DNA from: Neisseria sicca 4320
GTDB taxonomy: Bacteria; Pseudomonadota; Gammaproteobacteria; Burkholderiales; Neisseriaceae
Assembly (NCBI RefSeq): GCF_000193735.1
Contig: NZ_AEPF01000010.1
Span: 16,745-80,744 of the forward strand
DNA length: 64,000 nucleotides
Direction of reading: 5' to 3'
Shown: positions 23,736-32,644 of the stretch, piece after piece
Layout: the number at the start of each line of letters is the position of its first letter
How positions within the stretch are numbered: the stretch's first letter is position 1
Made by a program: the position numbers and the translations under genes
The notes under the pieces: model-generated
What the model was told of the DNA's origin: nothing
The model's input: only the letters and a program-made list of their open reading frames with translations
Database searches by the model: none

Positions 23736-23803
23736 TTTTTACTGTTGGTAGTGTTGGGGTTTGCCGCTCTCTTTACGGGGGCGGCTTTTTTTTGGAGTAC
23801 AGA

Positions 23804-24949
23804 ATGGCAAAGTTATACGCAGAAATCGCCAAGATGGAAGCGCAGGACGACGGTACCGTCAAAGTTTGGGGTTATGCCTCAAGCGAAGCGGTCGATTCAG
23901 ACGGCGAAATCATTGCGGCGGAAGCAATGAAAGCGGCTATTCCCGATTACATGAAGTTTGGCGCGGTGCGTGAAATGCACGGCTCAAACGCAGCGGGGAC
24001 AGCTATCGAAATCAACGTCGAAGACGACGGGCGCACGTTCTTCGGGGCGCACATCGTTGACCCTATTGCGGTTACGAAAGTCAAGACAGGTGTTTACAAA
24101 GGCTTTTCAATCGGCGGCAGCGTTACCGCCCGCGACGAGTTGAACAAGTCGCAAATCACGGGCTTGAAGCTGACAGAAATCAGCCTTGTTGACCGCCCTG
24201 CCAATCCTGACGCGGTGTTTACCTGCTACAAAGCAGATAAGCCCAAAGACGGCGAAGAGGTAGCGGATAAGGACGACGAGCCAGCCGACAAAACCGATGA
24301 AACGCCCGCCGACGATACCGAAAAGGCAGACGGCGACAAGAAAGATGACAAAGAAGACGGCAAGAAAGACGAAGCCGAGAAATCGGCAAGCGTTGATTTG
24401 TCTGAATCTGAAATCGCCATCTTGAAAGCGGTCTTGGCTAAAGCCGAAAAACCGAAAGACGAGCCGGTCGCTAAATCGATGTACCAAGTCAAATCACTGG
24501 CTGACGTGCTGACGTCGCTGAAATGGCTGATTGAAGACGCAGCCTACGACAACATCGATGAAACCGTTATCGCGCAAATCAAAGAATCAGCGGGCAGCCT
24601 CGCCGAATCGTTGAAAGCGTTGGCGGCAAGCGAAGCCGACAAGCTGGTTGATGGCTTGGCAGCTAAAGCCGACAAATCAGACGACCTTGCCAAAGCCGAA
24701 TCAGTGGACGAACTGGCGAAAGCGCAAGACGCGCTGAAAAAATCAAATGACGCACTTGCCAAAGCGCAGGCGGAAATCGAAAGCCTGAAGAAACAGGCAG
24801 CCCCGCCGAAAGGCATCACCAAAGCCATCGGCAAAGCAGAAGATAACGACGAAGACCCTCTGAATGGTTTTCAGCCGATTGTGAAGAATGACGGTTCGCT
24901 TGATGACGTGGCAACACTCGTCAAGGCAGCACAAACAGGTCGTCTGTAA
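23804..24949 (+). CDS. Prohead protease with C-terminal scaffold region
   Basis: 381 residues from the ATG at 23804 (TTTGGAG upstream). The N-domain (KLYAEIAKMEAQDDGTVKVWGYASSEAVDSDGE ... MKFGAVREMHGSNAAG ... GFSIGG ... LTEISLVDRPANPDAVF) is an HK97-type serine protease with His in EMHG. From about residue 150 it is highly charged and helical (Lys/Asp/Glu repeats), as in scaffolds. It matures the prohead. A GC stem plus T run lies between portal and this gene. Confidence 0.9.
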   Translation: MAKLYAEIAKMEAQDDGTVKVWGYASSEAVDSDGEIIAAEAMKAAIPDYMKFGAVREMHGSNAAGTAIEINVEDDGRTFFGAHIVDPIAVTKVKTGVYKGFSIGGSVTARDELNKSQITGLKLTEISLVDRPANPDAVFTCYKADKPKDGEEVADKDDEPADKTDETPADDTEKADGDKKDDKEDGKKDEAEKSASVDLSESEIAILKAVLAKAEKPKDEPVAKSMYQVKSLADVLTSLKWLIEDAAYDNIDETVIAQIKESAGSLAESLKALAASEADKLVDGLAAKADKSDDLAKAESVDELAKAQDALKKSNDALAKAQAEIESLKKQAAPPKGITKAIGKAEDNDEDPLNGFQPIVKNDGSLDDVATLVKAAQTGRL

Positions 24950-24989
24950 CACCGCTTACAGGCGGTTTTTTTATTATCAGGAGCGATAA

Positions 24990-26492
24990 ATGAAGAACGT
25001 GAATCTAATCACAAAAGAAACAATTGAGCTGATGAAGTCAGCTCAAGCAGGCGGCGAGCCGCTGAATAAAGGTTTTACTCAGCCGACCAGCTTTACCACT
25101 GGTTTGCAAACCTATGACCTTTCCGCGCCGTCTCAAAAACTCTATCCGGTATTGACCCCGTTGCGTAACCGTATCCCTCGCGTGGGCGGTGGTCGCACCA
25201 TCGGCTCAAACTGGAAAGCCATTACCAACATCAACGTCGGCAATCAACGCGCAGGTATCAGCGAAGGTAAACGCGGCGGCGTCATCAACCATGAAATCGT
25301 TGAACGAAACGCCCAATTCCGCGCCATCGGCTTGGAAAACCAAGTAACCTTTGAAGCGGATTACGCGGCACGCGGTTTCGAGGATGTAAAAGCGTTGGCG
25401 GTTGCCCAAACTCTGCAAGCGACTATGGTTGCGGAAGAAATGATTTTGCTGGGTGGTAACACCAGCCTGAAAGCAGGCGTTACCCCTACCCCGACCGCTG
25501 TCGCCTCTAACGACACTTTGGGCAAAATCAGTGCCTCTACCCTGTCCATTGTCTGCGTGGCTTTGGGCTTGCAGGCATACTGGGATGTGGCAGGCGCAAA
25601 TAACGGCGCAATCGGTCAAAGCCTGAACATCAAGACCGCCCAAGTCCCTGCCAAAATCACACGCCAAAACGCTGACGGCACGACTGACACATTCGGCGGC
25701 GGCTCTGCCCAAAAATCTGCGGCAGCTTCCGTTTCTGGTGTTGGCACAGGCAAAAAAGTAACCGCCATGATTCCAGCCGTTCGCGGCGCGGTTGCCTACG
25801 CTTGGTACTGGGGTGCGGCTGGCTCTGAAAAACTGGGCGCGATTACCACTTCTGCCAAAGTGGAAATTTTGGCAGATGCTGAGGGTACTCAAACCGCTGC
25901 TTCCCTGCCGTCTGAAGACAATTCGACTTCAGTGCTGGAGTTTGACGGCTTGTTGACCCAAATCGCCCTGCCTGATTCAGGCGCGTTCTGGTCGGACAAT
26001 AAAGGCAACGGCTTGACCTCTGACGGCGCAGGCGGTGTGTATGAATTTGAAGAAGCGTTCGCGCATTTCTTCTCGAAATACCGCCTGTCCCCCGATACCA
26101 TCTACGTCAATGCCCGCGATTTGGCTGCGTTGACTAAGCTGATTATCGGCAACGGCGGTGCGCCGCTGATTAAGCTGAAAGTGGACATTGACAACGCCGC
26201 GAACATTCGCGCGGGTGTGGTGGTCGGTTCATACCTTAACAAAATTACAGGCGACGAACTGAACATCGTGGTTCACCCGAACTTACCAGCCGGTACTTAC
26301 CTGTTCTACTCGACCCGTCTGCCCGCCTATGTGCAAGGCATCGGTAATCTGCTGCAAGTACGCACGCGCCAAGAGTATTACCAAATCGAATGGCCGCTGC
26401 GTACCCGTATGTATGAGTACGGTGTCTATGCGGACGAAGTGTTGCAAGGTATGTTTATGCCTGCGTTTGGTATGATTACCAACGCCGCCTAA
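24990..26492 (+). CDS. Major capsid protein (HK97 fold), with probable inserted Ig-like domain
   Basis: 500 residues, long for the family. The N-arm and E-loop region TPLRNRIPRVGGGRTIGSNWKAI ... ISEGKRGG, the A-domain (DTIYVNARDLAALTKLIIG) and the C-terminal FYSTRLPAYVQGIGNLLQVRTRQEYYQIEWPLRTRMYEYGVYADEVL are typical. About residues 220-320 are Ala/Thr/Gly-rich beta sequence (KKVTAMIPAVRGAVAYAWYWGAAG) resembling a surface Ig-like insertion. It forms the head shell. Confidence 0.92.
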   Translation: MKNVNLITKETIELMKSAQAGGEPLNKGFTQPTSFTTGLQTYDLSAPSQKLYPVLTPLRNRIPRVGGGRTIGSNWKAITNINVGNQRAGISEGKRGGVINHEIVERNAQFRAIGLENQVTFEADYAARGFEDVKALAVAQTLQATMVAEEMILLGGNTSLKAGVTPTPTAVASNDTLGKISASTLSIVCVALGLQAYWDVAGANNGAIGQSLNIKTAQVPAKITRQNADGTTDTFGGGSAQKSAAASVSGVGTGKKVTAMIPAVRGAVAYAWYWGAAGSEKLGAITTSAKVEILADAEGTQTAASLPSEDNSTSVLEFDGLLTQIALPDSGAFWSDNKGNGLTSDGAGGVYEFEEAFAHFFSKYRLSPDTIYVNARDLAALTKLIIGNGGAPLIKLKVDIDNAANIRAGVVVGSYLNKITGDELNIVVHPNLPAGTYLFYSTRLPAYVQGIGNLLQVRTRQEYYQIEWPLRTRMYEYGVYADEVLQGMFMPAFGMITNAA

Positions 26493-26545
26493 CCCTAACA
26501 AGGTCGTCTGAATTTTCGGGCGACCTTTTCTTTTGGAGAATCAAA

Positions 26546-26863
26546 ATGACAGAAATGGTTAAATTACAAGCCCCCGAAGGCTTTACCGATGTTTCCTTTG
26601 GTAGCCAAAGCTACACAGTGGGTGAAGACCGCATCGTGGAAGTCCCCGCCGAAGCGGCACAATTTTTGTATCAGTTCGGCTTCGGTAATGTTGCCTCTGA
26701 GCCTACTGAAGAGCCTGAAAAAGCCAAGCGCGGACGCAAAGCGAAAACCGAGCAGCCGGCAGAACAACCAGCCGAACAAGCTGAAACTGTTGAAGCGGTA
26801 GAGCCTGCTGAAGCCGAGCAGGTTGAAGCTGAGCAAGCCGCCGAAACTGAACAGGCTGAATAA
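26546..26863 (+). CDS. Small head-module protein with acidic low-complexity tail
   Basis: 105 residues. Residues 1-50 form a small beta domain (VKLQAPEGFTDVSFGSQSYTVGEDRIVEVPAEAAQFLYQFGF). The rest is Glu/Ala/Gln/Pro repeats around AEQPAEQAETVEAVEPAEAE. Such genes follow the capsid in related phages; decoration or head-completion is likely. Preceded by an exact uptake sequence (26501-26512). Confidence 0.8.
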   Translation: MTEMVKLQAPEGFTDVSFGSQSYTVGEDRIVEVPAEAAQFLYQFGFGNVASEPTEEPEKAKRGRKAKTEQPAEQPAEQAETVEAVEPAEAEQVEAEQAAETEQAE

Positions 26864-26865
26864 CG

Positions 26866-27396
26866 ATGACCGCCCTTGTCTCTCTTGATTTATTCAAACA
26901 GCGACTAGGCGTTACCCACGATAAGCAGGATGGATATTTCCAAACCCTGCTTAACGGGGTATCGGCGGCTGTTGAAGCCTATATCGGGCGCAAACTCGAA
27001 GCGGCTGACTACGTCGAGCGTTACAACGGCAACGGTAAAAACCGCATCGTCCTGAATCAATACCCTGTCTTGTCCGTGTCGTCCGTGAAAATCAATGGGC
27101 GCATGGCGAACGACTGGGATTTTGATAATTGGCTGCTGATACGTCATGCCTGTTTTGCACAGGGAATCCGAAACGTCGAAGTATCGTACCGCGCGGGCTA
27201 TGAAACCATACCCGCCGATATTCAGGAAGCTATCTTGATTATTGCAACGCAGCGCATGAACGAAATCGAGAACAAGGGCGTACAGTCGAAAACACTTGCA
27301 GGCGAAACCATCTCGTTTTCAACGTTCAGCGAGTCGGGTGGTATGCCGCCGTCAGCGTTTGCGATACTCAATGAGTACAAGCGGAAAGGCGTGTGA
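26866..27396 (+). CDS. Head-tail connector (gp6-like)
   Basis: 176 residues. LFKQRLGVTHDKQDGYFQTLLNGVSAAVEAYIGRKLEAADYVERYNG and EVSYRAGYETIPADIQEAILIIATQRMN are the HK97 gp6/YqbG adaptor pattern. Forms the ring below the portal. Overlaps the next gene by four bases. Confidence 0.88.
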   Translation: MTALVSLDLFKQRLGVTHDKQDGYFQTLLNGVSAAVEAYIGRKLEAADYVERYNGNGKNRIVLNQYPVLSVSSVKINGRMANDWDFDNWLLIRHACFAQGIRNVEVSYRAGYETIPADIQEAILIIATQRMNEIENKGVQSKTLAGETISFSTFSESGGMPPSAFAILNEYKRKGV

Positions 27397-27878
27397 TGCT
27401 GAAGATGGAATTTATCGGCGGCGATGTTTTGGTGGCGTTATTGCGAGCATATGGCGACAAGGTTCAGACGGCTATCGTGAAGTCTGTCGCACGGTCGGCG
27501 TTGAAGTTGCAAAGCGAAGTCATGGAAAACCGCCTGTCTGGACAGGTTCTGAATGTACGGACGGGCAATCTTCGTCGGTCGATACACCAGCGCGTAACCA
27601 ACACGGGCAGCGCGGTAATCGGCGAAGTCAACACAAACGTCCGCTACGGCAAGGCACATGAATATGGTTTTGCCGGGACGGTCAATGTGAAAGCCTCTTT
27701 ACGGCAGGTTCGCCAAGCGTTCGGACGCCCGCTGAAATCCCCGCGATATGTTCAGGTTCGCGCGCATTCCCGCAATGTACGCCTGCCTGAGCGGTCGTTT
27801 TTACGGACGGCTTTGCGCGATATGAAGCCTGAGATTGAAGCCGATTTGAGAAATTCCGTGAAAGGGGCATTGCAATGA
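27393..27878 (+). CDS. HK97 gp10-like head closure / tail-component protein
   Basis: 161 residues. VKSVARSALKLQSEVMENRLSGQVLNVRTGNLRRSIHQRVTNTGS ... YGKAHEYGF ... LPERSFLRTALRDMKPEI is the gp10 family signature. Four-base overlap with the genes on both sides. Confidence 0.88.
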   Translation: MMLKMEFIGGDVLVALLRAYGDKVQTAIVKSVARSALKLQSEVMENRLSGQVLNVRTGNLRRSIHQRVTNTGSAVIGEVNTNVRYGKAHEYGFAGTVNVKASLRQVRQAFGRPLKSPRYVQVRAHSRNVRLPERSFLRTALRDMKPEIEADLRNSVKGALQ

Positions 27879-28303
27879 ACCGCGAAGCGATTTATTCCGC
27901 GCTGTGGGCAAAGCTGGACGCACTGGACGGCTTTGTAACCAAAAGCCGCAAACTGCTGCACTGGAACGACGTGAAACGCTACGACCAGCCCGCGTTATTC
28001 ATGGCGCAGGGCGATATGCAGGCGGTAACGTTGACAGGGCAGGAAACCAAGTGGATTTTGCGCGTCGATGTTTACCTGTACGTCCAAACGTCAGGCGAGC
28101 CGCCCGCGCCCATTATGAATCCGCTGATTGACGCGGTGTGCGATACCGTGAACGCCGTCCACCCTATCACGGGCAAGACGGCTTTAGCGGTTGATGGTGC
28201 GGACATTGAGTATTGCCGCGTTGAGGGTACGGTGGAAACAGACGAGGGAACGCTTGGCGAGCAGGCGGTCTGTATTATTCCGATTATGATTTGCGCCGCG
28301 TAA
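27875..28303 (+). CDS. Tail terminator-like neck protein
   Basis: 142 residues. IYSALWAKLDALDGFVTKSRKLLHWNDVKRYDQPALFMAQG followed by strands and a helix (NPLIDAVCDTVNAVHP) matches the phage tail terminator/gpU-like fold. Sits between gp10-like and major tail genes, as expected. Confidence 0.75.
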   Translation: MNREAIYSALWAKLDALDGFVTKSRKLLHWNDVKRYDQPALFMAQGDMQAVTLTGQETKWILRVDVYLYVQTSGEPPAPIMNPLIDAVCDTVNAVHPITGKTALAVDGADIEYCRVEGTVETDEGTLGEQAVCIIPIMICAA

Positions 28304-28331
28304 TGCGGTTTTATTTTGGAAAGGAAATGTC

Positions 28332-29105
28332 ATGCAGTTGACGTTTGGTAGCGGCGAGGTTTTCGCCGAAATGATTACGGATGCCTATGGCAACCGTGTA
28401 CAGAACGCAACGCCCGTGCGAATCATGGGCTTGCAGGAAATGTCCGTCGATTTGTCGGCGGAATTGAAAGAGTTCTACGGTCAAAACCGATTTGCTTTGG
28501 CGGTTGCACAAGGTAAGGTCAAAGTGTCGGGCAAATTCAAGGGCGCACTGATTAACGGTCTCGCCCTGAATACCCTGTTCTTCGGCGCGGAATATGCAAC
28601 CGGAACCATGAAAGCAATTTGGGCGGATGTTGCAGGTAAGGCTATCCCTACAAGCGGCGCATATACCGTCCAAGCAGCCGCCCCTAACGGCGGACGCTTC
28701 GTGGAAGACGCAGGCGTGATGGGTAGCGACGGCACGGCATACGTCAAAGTAGCGAGCAATCCGACAGCCGGTCAATACATGGTGTCGGCAACAGGCTTAT
28801 ACACCTTCGCCGAAGCGGATAAGGGTAAAACCGTCTATCCGAGCTTCACCTACACCCAAACCATGCCGTCAGCCAAGAAACTTGAACTGACCAACTTGGC
28901 GATGGGCAACACGCCGACCTTTAAGCTGAAATACCTGACGCAGTTCAAGGGCAAAAAAGCCCTGCTGGAACTGGAAAGCGTAACCAGCGGCAAACTGGGC
29001 TTGTTCTCGACCAAAAACGACGACTTTTCCGTCCCTGAAATCGACTTCACGGCGCAAACCGATGAAGCGGGCTTTAAAGTCGGTACGTTGTGGATCCAAG
29101 AGTAA
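28332..29105 (+). CDS. Major tail tube protein
   Basis: 257 residues. The N-domain (VRIMGLQEMSVDLSAELKEFYGQNRFALAVAQGKVKVSGKFKGA) and the C-domain (KLELTNLAMGNTPTFKLKYLTQFKGKKALLELESV...FSVPEIDFTAQTD) form the tube fold, with an inserted middle beta domain. A terminator-like hairpin (GACCGTCC-GAAA-GGGCGGTC-TTTTT) lies right after it, which may raise its level over downstream genes. Confidence 0.88.
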   Translation: MQLTFGSGEVFAEMITDAYGNRVQNATPVRIMGLQEMSVDLSAELKEFYGQNRFALAVAQGKVKVSGKFKGALINGLALNTLFFGAEYATGTMKAIWADVAGKAIPTSGAYTVQAAAPNGGRFVEDAGVMGSDGTAYVKVASNPTAGQYMVSATGLYTFAEADKGKTVYPSFTYTQTMPSAKKLELTNLAMGNTPTFKLKYLTQFKGKKALLELESVTSGKLGLFSTKNDDFSVPEIDFTAQTDEAGFKVGTLWIQE

Positions 29106-29164
29106 TCCATGCAGACCGTCCGAAAGGGCGGTCTTTTTATTTGACCTGAATCAAGGAAACAAAA

Positions 29165-29494
29165 ATGACAGTACGAATTAAAGGCGTAACCGTTGAACTG
29201 AACGGCACAAATTACGTTATCCCACCTATCGCACTCGGCGCGCTGGAGCAGTTGCAGGAGCGCATCGGCGCATTTGACGGCAACGTCCAAGACGCCAAAC
29301 AAATCTCTACCGTTATCGACTGCGCCTATGCCGCCCTGCGCCGAAATTATCCCGATATGACGCGCGAACAGGTCGCAGATTTGATTGATATTGCCAATAT
29401 GGGCGACGTATTTGCCGCCGTGATGGACGTTTCGGGACTGAAACGCAAAGAGCAGGAAGCCGCACAAGCGGGGGAAGTTCAGGCGGCGGACTGA
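29165..29494 (+). CDS. Tail assembly chaperone (G-like)
   Basis: 109 residues. KGVTVELNGTNYVIPPIALGALEQLQERIGAF is the usual opening of this family. The gene is followed by a second chaperone frame in -1 phase that stays open through a GGGGG run near 29470. In many phages ribosomes shift here to make a longer G-T fusion. Confidence 0.82.
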   Translation: MTVRIKGVTVELNGTNYVIPPIALGALEQLQERIGAFDGNVQDAKQISTVIDCAYAALRRNYPDMTREQVADLIDIANMGDVFAAVMDVSGLKRKEQEAAQAGEVQAAD

Positions 29495-29505
29495 GTTTCG
29501 GCGCG

Positions 29506-29772
29506 ATGATTGCCCACGTCTGCGCCTCTACGGGGTGGACGTGGGACTACGTCGCCGACAACTTGGATTTGCCGCGCATCAAACATCTGAACGAGTATTG
29601 GCGCGAACACCCGCCCGTGCATATCTTGGTAGCGTCGTACATGGGCATTAAGCCGTCGTCAGGCGTCGTACAGAGCGAAACGGACGAAGCCGAAGCCATC
29701 GGCATGCTTGGCGGTAACAAACTGTCTGAAGACGAATTTGATGCCTTGCTGAAAGCGAAAGGAATCATCTAA
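29506..29772 (+). CDS. Tail assembly chaperone, T part (likely made by frameshift)
   Basis: 88 residues if started at the ATG at 29506, which lacks a good ribosome site. AHVCASTGWTWDYVADNLDLPRIKHLNEYW matches the second chaperone domain. The same frame is open upstream past the G-frame stop, so a -1 shift at GCG_GGG_GAA (about 29470) is the likely route. The exact slip codon is not certain. Confidence 0.75.
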   Translation: MIAHVCASTGWTWDYVADNLDLPRIKHLNEYWREHPPVHILVASYMGIKPSSGVVQSETDEAEAIGMLGGNKLSEDEFDALLKAKGII

Positions 29773-30372
29773 ATGGGCAATGCGATTTTTCCCACGTTTC
29801 CCGGCTTGAAGTGGGGGCGGAAAAAAACGGCGGTATGGAGTACCGGGACGCAGAAATCGGCAAGCGGCCGTGAATTGCGAACCGCTTACTACACTTACCC
29901 GCAATGGCGGTTTTCGCTGTCTTTCGAGGTATTGCGGACAAAAGCGTCTGTAAATGAATTGGAACGGCTGGCAGGATTCTTCAACGCCCGCAAAGGCAGC
30001 TTTGAAAGTTTTCTGTATGAAGACCCAACCGACAACGCCGTAACCGATCAGCCTATTGGAAACACGGTGCAAGGCGTTACGCGCTATCAGCTTGTCCGTT
30101 CGATTGGTGGATTTATCGAGCCTGTGTTGGCTGTCAAGGAGCGACCCGCCGTCAAAGTGGGCGGCGTAGCGTTGACGTATGGGCGCGATTATTCCGTTAC
30201 CGATAAGGGCGTTTTGGTTTTCAACACGCCACAAACGCCGGGTCGTCCGATTACATGGACAGGCGGTTTTTATTTCCGCGTGCGATTTGCGTCTGATACG
30301 GTGGATTTTGAAAACGTTTTGGGCAGCCTGTGGGCAGCCAAAAAGATTGAGTTTACGAGCGTGAAGTTATGA
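29773..30372 (+). CDS. Distal tail protein, DUF2460 family
   Basis: 199 residues. FPTFPGLKWGRKKTAVWSTGTQKSASGRELRTAYYTYPQWRFSLSFEVL ... FFNARKGSFESFLYEDP is the DUF2460 (TIGR02217) signature. Found in gene-transfer-agent and Rhizobium/Pseudomonas phage tail tips with DUF2163 and NlpC/P60 proteins, in that order, as here. Confidence 0.92.
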   Translation: MGNAIFPTFPGLKWGRKKTAVWSTGTQKSASGRELRTAYYTYPQWRFSLSFEVLRTKASVNELERLAGFFNARKGSFESFLYEDPTDNAVTDQPIGNTVQGVTRYQLVRSIGGFIEPVLAVKERPAVKVGGVALTYGRDYSVTDKGVLVFNTPQTPGRPITWTGGFYFRVRFASDTVDFENVLGSLWAAKKIEFTSVKL

Positions 30373-31655
30373 AGACAGCGACAAAAGAACTAATTGACTT
30401 GCTGCACGGTAGCGACGAGTTTCAGATGGCGGATTTGTACACCATCACGCTTTCGGGCGGGCAGGTGCTGCGCCATACCAGCGCAGATATGCCCGTCGTT
30501 TGGGATGGGCAGACCTACGAAGCGCATAAGCTGATCATTAAGCGCGGGGCAACCCGTATCGCTGTCGGCTTGGACGTGGATTCCAACACCCTGCAAATCG
30601 CTTCCGACCCTGATTACAGGCTTGAGGGCTTGCAATGGGCTGAAGCTGCTTTGGGCGGCGTATTGGACGGCGCACGGGTCAAGATAGACCGCGTATTCTT
30701 CGGTGTTGGCGCATCATCTATCGGCAACATGGTAGAGGATGCAAACGCAATCCTAGAGGTGTCGGGCGTGAATCGAACCGAGACCAAGACGCTGCAAGTT
30801 CGTGGCGATTTGCCGAATGAGTTTGTTTTGTCATGTGATATTGCGCTTGAAAACGCTACATCAATCTACGGTAAACCCTATCCGCGTATCGGTGCCGAAT
30901 TGTCTGTAACCTATACGGATAATTCCGTCGGCTATTTTAGTTGCTGGTACGAAGATGCGGTCAGCGGTAGTACAAAAACGCTGTCTGATCGCATTTCGGC
31001 AAAACACCAAATCCCCGCAGGTAAGACGGTCAAGGAAATACACAGCCTGATTTTACAGGCACGATACCAAACGTCTGATTCCATCAGGATTTCAGGCGTT
31101 GATTTGCGGTCGGTTGCCGATGTTAACGGCTCTCTTGCCGAACTTCGCCCCGTCGGTGCTGTGAATATCTTTTCGGGGCGCGTGTCGGATGTATCGGGTA
31201 GTAGGTCGTCGGTAAAGGTTGACGTCAAATCTGACATCGAGCTTTTGAACGTATCAAGCCCGCGCAACATCTATCAGGCGGGCTGCATGAGAACGCTCTA
31301 TGACGAGGGCTGTAAAGTCAACCGCGAAAAATTCACGGTGGACGGTCGCGTAACCGAAAACAGCCAAACAGGCAATGCGCTGAAACACAATCTGACGCAG
31401 CCTGACGGGTGGTTTTCGCAGGGCGTGATTAAGTTTACGAGCGGTCGAAACGCAGGCTTGAGCAGGACGGTTAAGGCGCATAACGGCAATACGTTTGAAT
31501 TTGCCCTACGCCTGCCCTACCCGCCGCAAGCGGGTGATGTGTTTAAGGTTTATCCGGGCTGCAACAAACGTCAGGATACCTGCAAAAACAAATTTAACAA
31601 CGTCGTGCATTTTCGCGGATTCCCGTATATCCCGTCTGCTGACACGGTGGTTTAA
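30369..31655 (+). CDS. Tail tip hub protein, DUF2163 family, with inserted domain
   Basis: 428 residues, clearly longer than the usual 270-300. N-part: HTSADMPVVWDGQTYEAHKLIIKRG. C-part: NIYQAGCMRTLYDEGCKVNREKF and YPGCNKRQDTCKNKFNNVVHFRGFPYIP, the Cys-rich DUF2163 end that binds an iron-sulfur cluster in relatives. Between them, about residues 113-255 form an extra beta domain whose core (KPYPRIGAELSVTYTDNSVGYF) is closely repeated in the gpJ-like protein (35455-35744). Confidence 0.9.
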   Translation: MKTATKELIDLLHGSDEFQMADLYTITLSGGQVLRHTSADMPVVWDGQTYEAHKLIIKRGATRIAVGLDVDSNTLQIASDPDYRLEGLQWAEAALGGVLDGARVKIDRVFFGVGASSIGNMVEDANAILEVSGVNRTETKTLQVRGDLPNEFVLSCDIALENATSIYGKPYPRIGAELSVTYTDNSVGYFSCWYEDAVSGSTKTLSDRISAKHQIPAGKTVKEIHSLILQARYQTSDSIRISGVDLRSVADVNGSLAELRPVGAVNIFSGRVSDVSGSRSSVKVDVKSDIELLNVSSPRNIYQAGCMRTLYDEGCKVNREKFTVDGRVTENSQTGNALKHNLTQPDGWFSQGVIKFTSGRNAGLSRTVKAHNGNTFEFALRLPYPPQAGDVFKVYPGCNKRQDTCKNKFNNVVHFRGFPYIPSADTVV

Positions 31656-31667
31656 AGGTCGTCTGAA

Positions 31668-32099
31668 ATGGATTTGAGAGAGCAAATCATCGAAGAGGCG
31701 CGGTCATGGCTTGGTACGCCCTATCATCATTTCGCAATGGTCAAGGGCGCGGGCGTGGATTGTGCCATGTTGCTTGTCGGAGTTTACGGTGCGGTCGGTA
31801 TCGTCCCCGATGACTTCACGCCGCCCAAATATTCCCGTGACTGGCATCTACACCGCGACACGGAGCGGTATTTGGAAGTCATCGCCAAGTTTTGCAAGGA
31901 AACGGACGACCCAAAGCCCGGTGACATTGCTATGTGGAAGTTCGGGCGCACGTTTAGTCATTCCGCCATTTTGGTTGGCGACGGCAAGATTATCCACAGC
32001 TACATCGGGCGCGGCGTGGTTTTGGACGACATCAATCAGCCCGAACTTGACGGGCGCGAAGTGAAATTTTTTACGTTGGAGGCATTTCATGAACATTGA
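31668..32099 (+). CDS. NlpC/P60 tail peptidase
   Basis: 143 residues. ARSWLGTPYHHFAMVKGAGVDCAMLLVGVYGAVG holds the catalytic Cys (VDCA), and FGRTFSHSAILVGDGKIIHSYIG the His. TIGR02219-type tail-tip peptidase that cuts peptidoglycan peptides at DNA entry. The ribosome site is formed by an exact uptake sequence (31656-31667) ending at the ATG. Confidence 0.94.
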   Translation: MDLREQIIEEARSWLGTPYHHFAMVKGAGVDCAMLLVGVYGAVGIVPDDFTPPKYSRDWHLHRDTERYLEVIAKFCKETDDPKPGDIAMWKFGRTFSHSAILVGDGKIIHSYIGRGVVLDDINQPELDGREVKFFTLEAFHEH

Positions 32100-32628
32100 A
32101 GTATCAGCCTACGGGCTTGGCGGCGGTAGCGGTGGCAGCGGTGGCGGCAGTTATGACGACACAGCAATCAAACAGGAATTGTCACGAATCAGGCAGGCGG
32201 TAGCAGCTTTGCCGAGCGGCGCGCCGTATGACGACGCCGAAATCAAAAAAGAACTGGAAGCCGTCAAGAAGCAACTTTCTGACCTGCCTAAGGGCGGTGG
32301 TGCAACATACGACGACAGCGACTTGCGAAAACAGCTTGCCGCCGCCGTAGCGCGTATCGATGAAATTGCTGACACCCGCAAAGAGTATCAGGCGGCGTAT
32401 ATCGCGCGGGCGGACTTCCTGACAAATCCTGCAAACAATGAATTTATGACGGTCAAGTTCAAAAAACCGTTCAGCAAAAAGCCGTTTGTCAAAGTGACTT
32501 TGGACTTGGTAACCGTACAAGCACGGCTGACCTATCAGGCAAACGCGACAGAAACAGGTTTCGATATTGCAACCAACTACGCAGGCTCTTTGCTTGGCTT
32601 GTGGTACGAGGCGCATTTAGTAGATTGA
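32089..32628 (+). CDS. Tail fibre-like protein with YDD coiled-coil repeats
   Basis: 179 residues. A Gly/Ser linker (GGGSGGSGGGS) is followed by three repeats of about 23-28 residues starting YDDTAIKQEL, YDDAEIKKEL and YDDSDLRKQL, probably a trimeric coiled coil. The C-domain (residues 105-179, KPFSKKPFVKVTLDLVTVQARLTYQANAT) is beta-rich like fibre-tip or H-type-lectin domains. It overlaps the peptidase gene by 11 bases. Function inferred. Confidence 0.7.
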   Translation: MNIEVSAYGLGGGSGGSGGGSYDDTAIKQELSRIRQAVAALPSGAPYDDAEIKKELEAVKKQLSDLPKGGGATYDDSDLRKQLAAAVARIDEIADTRKEYQAAYIARADFLTNPANNEFMTVKFKKPFSKKPFVKVTLDLVTVQARLTYQANATETGFDIATNYAGSLLGLWYEAHLVD

Positions 32629-32644
32629 TATTTAGAGGTTTTCT

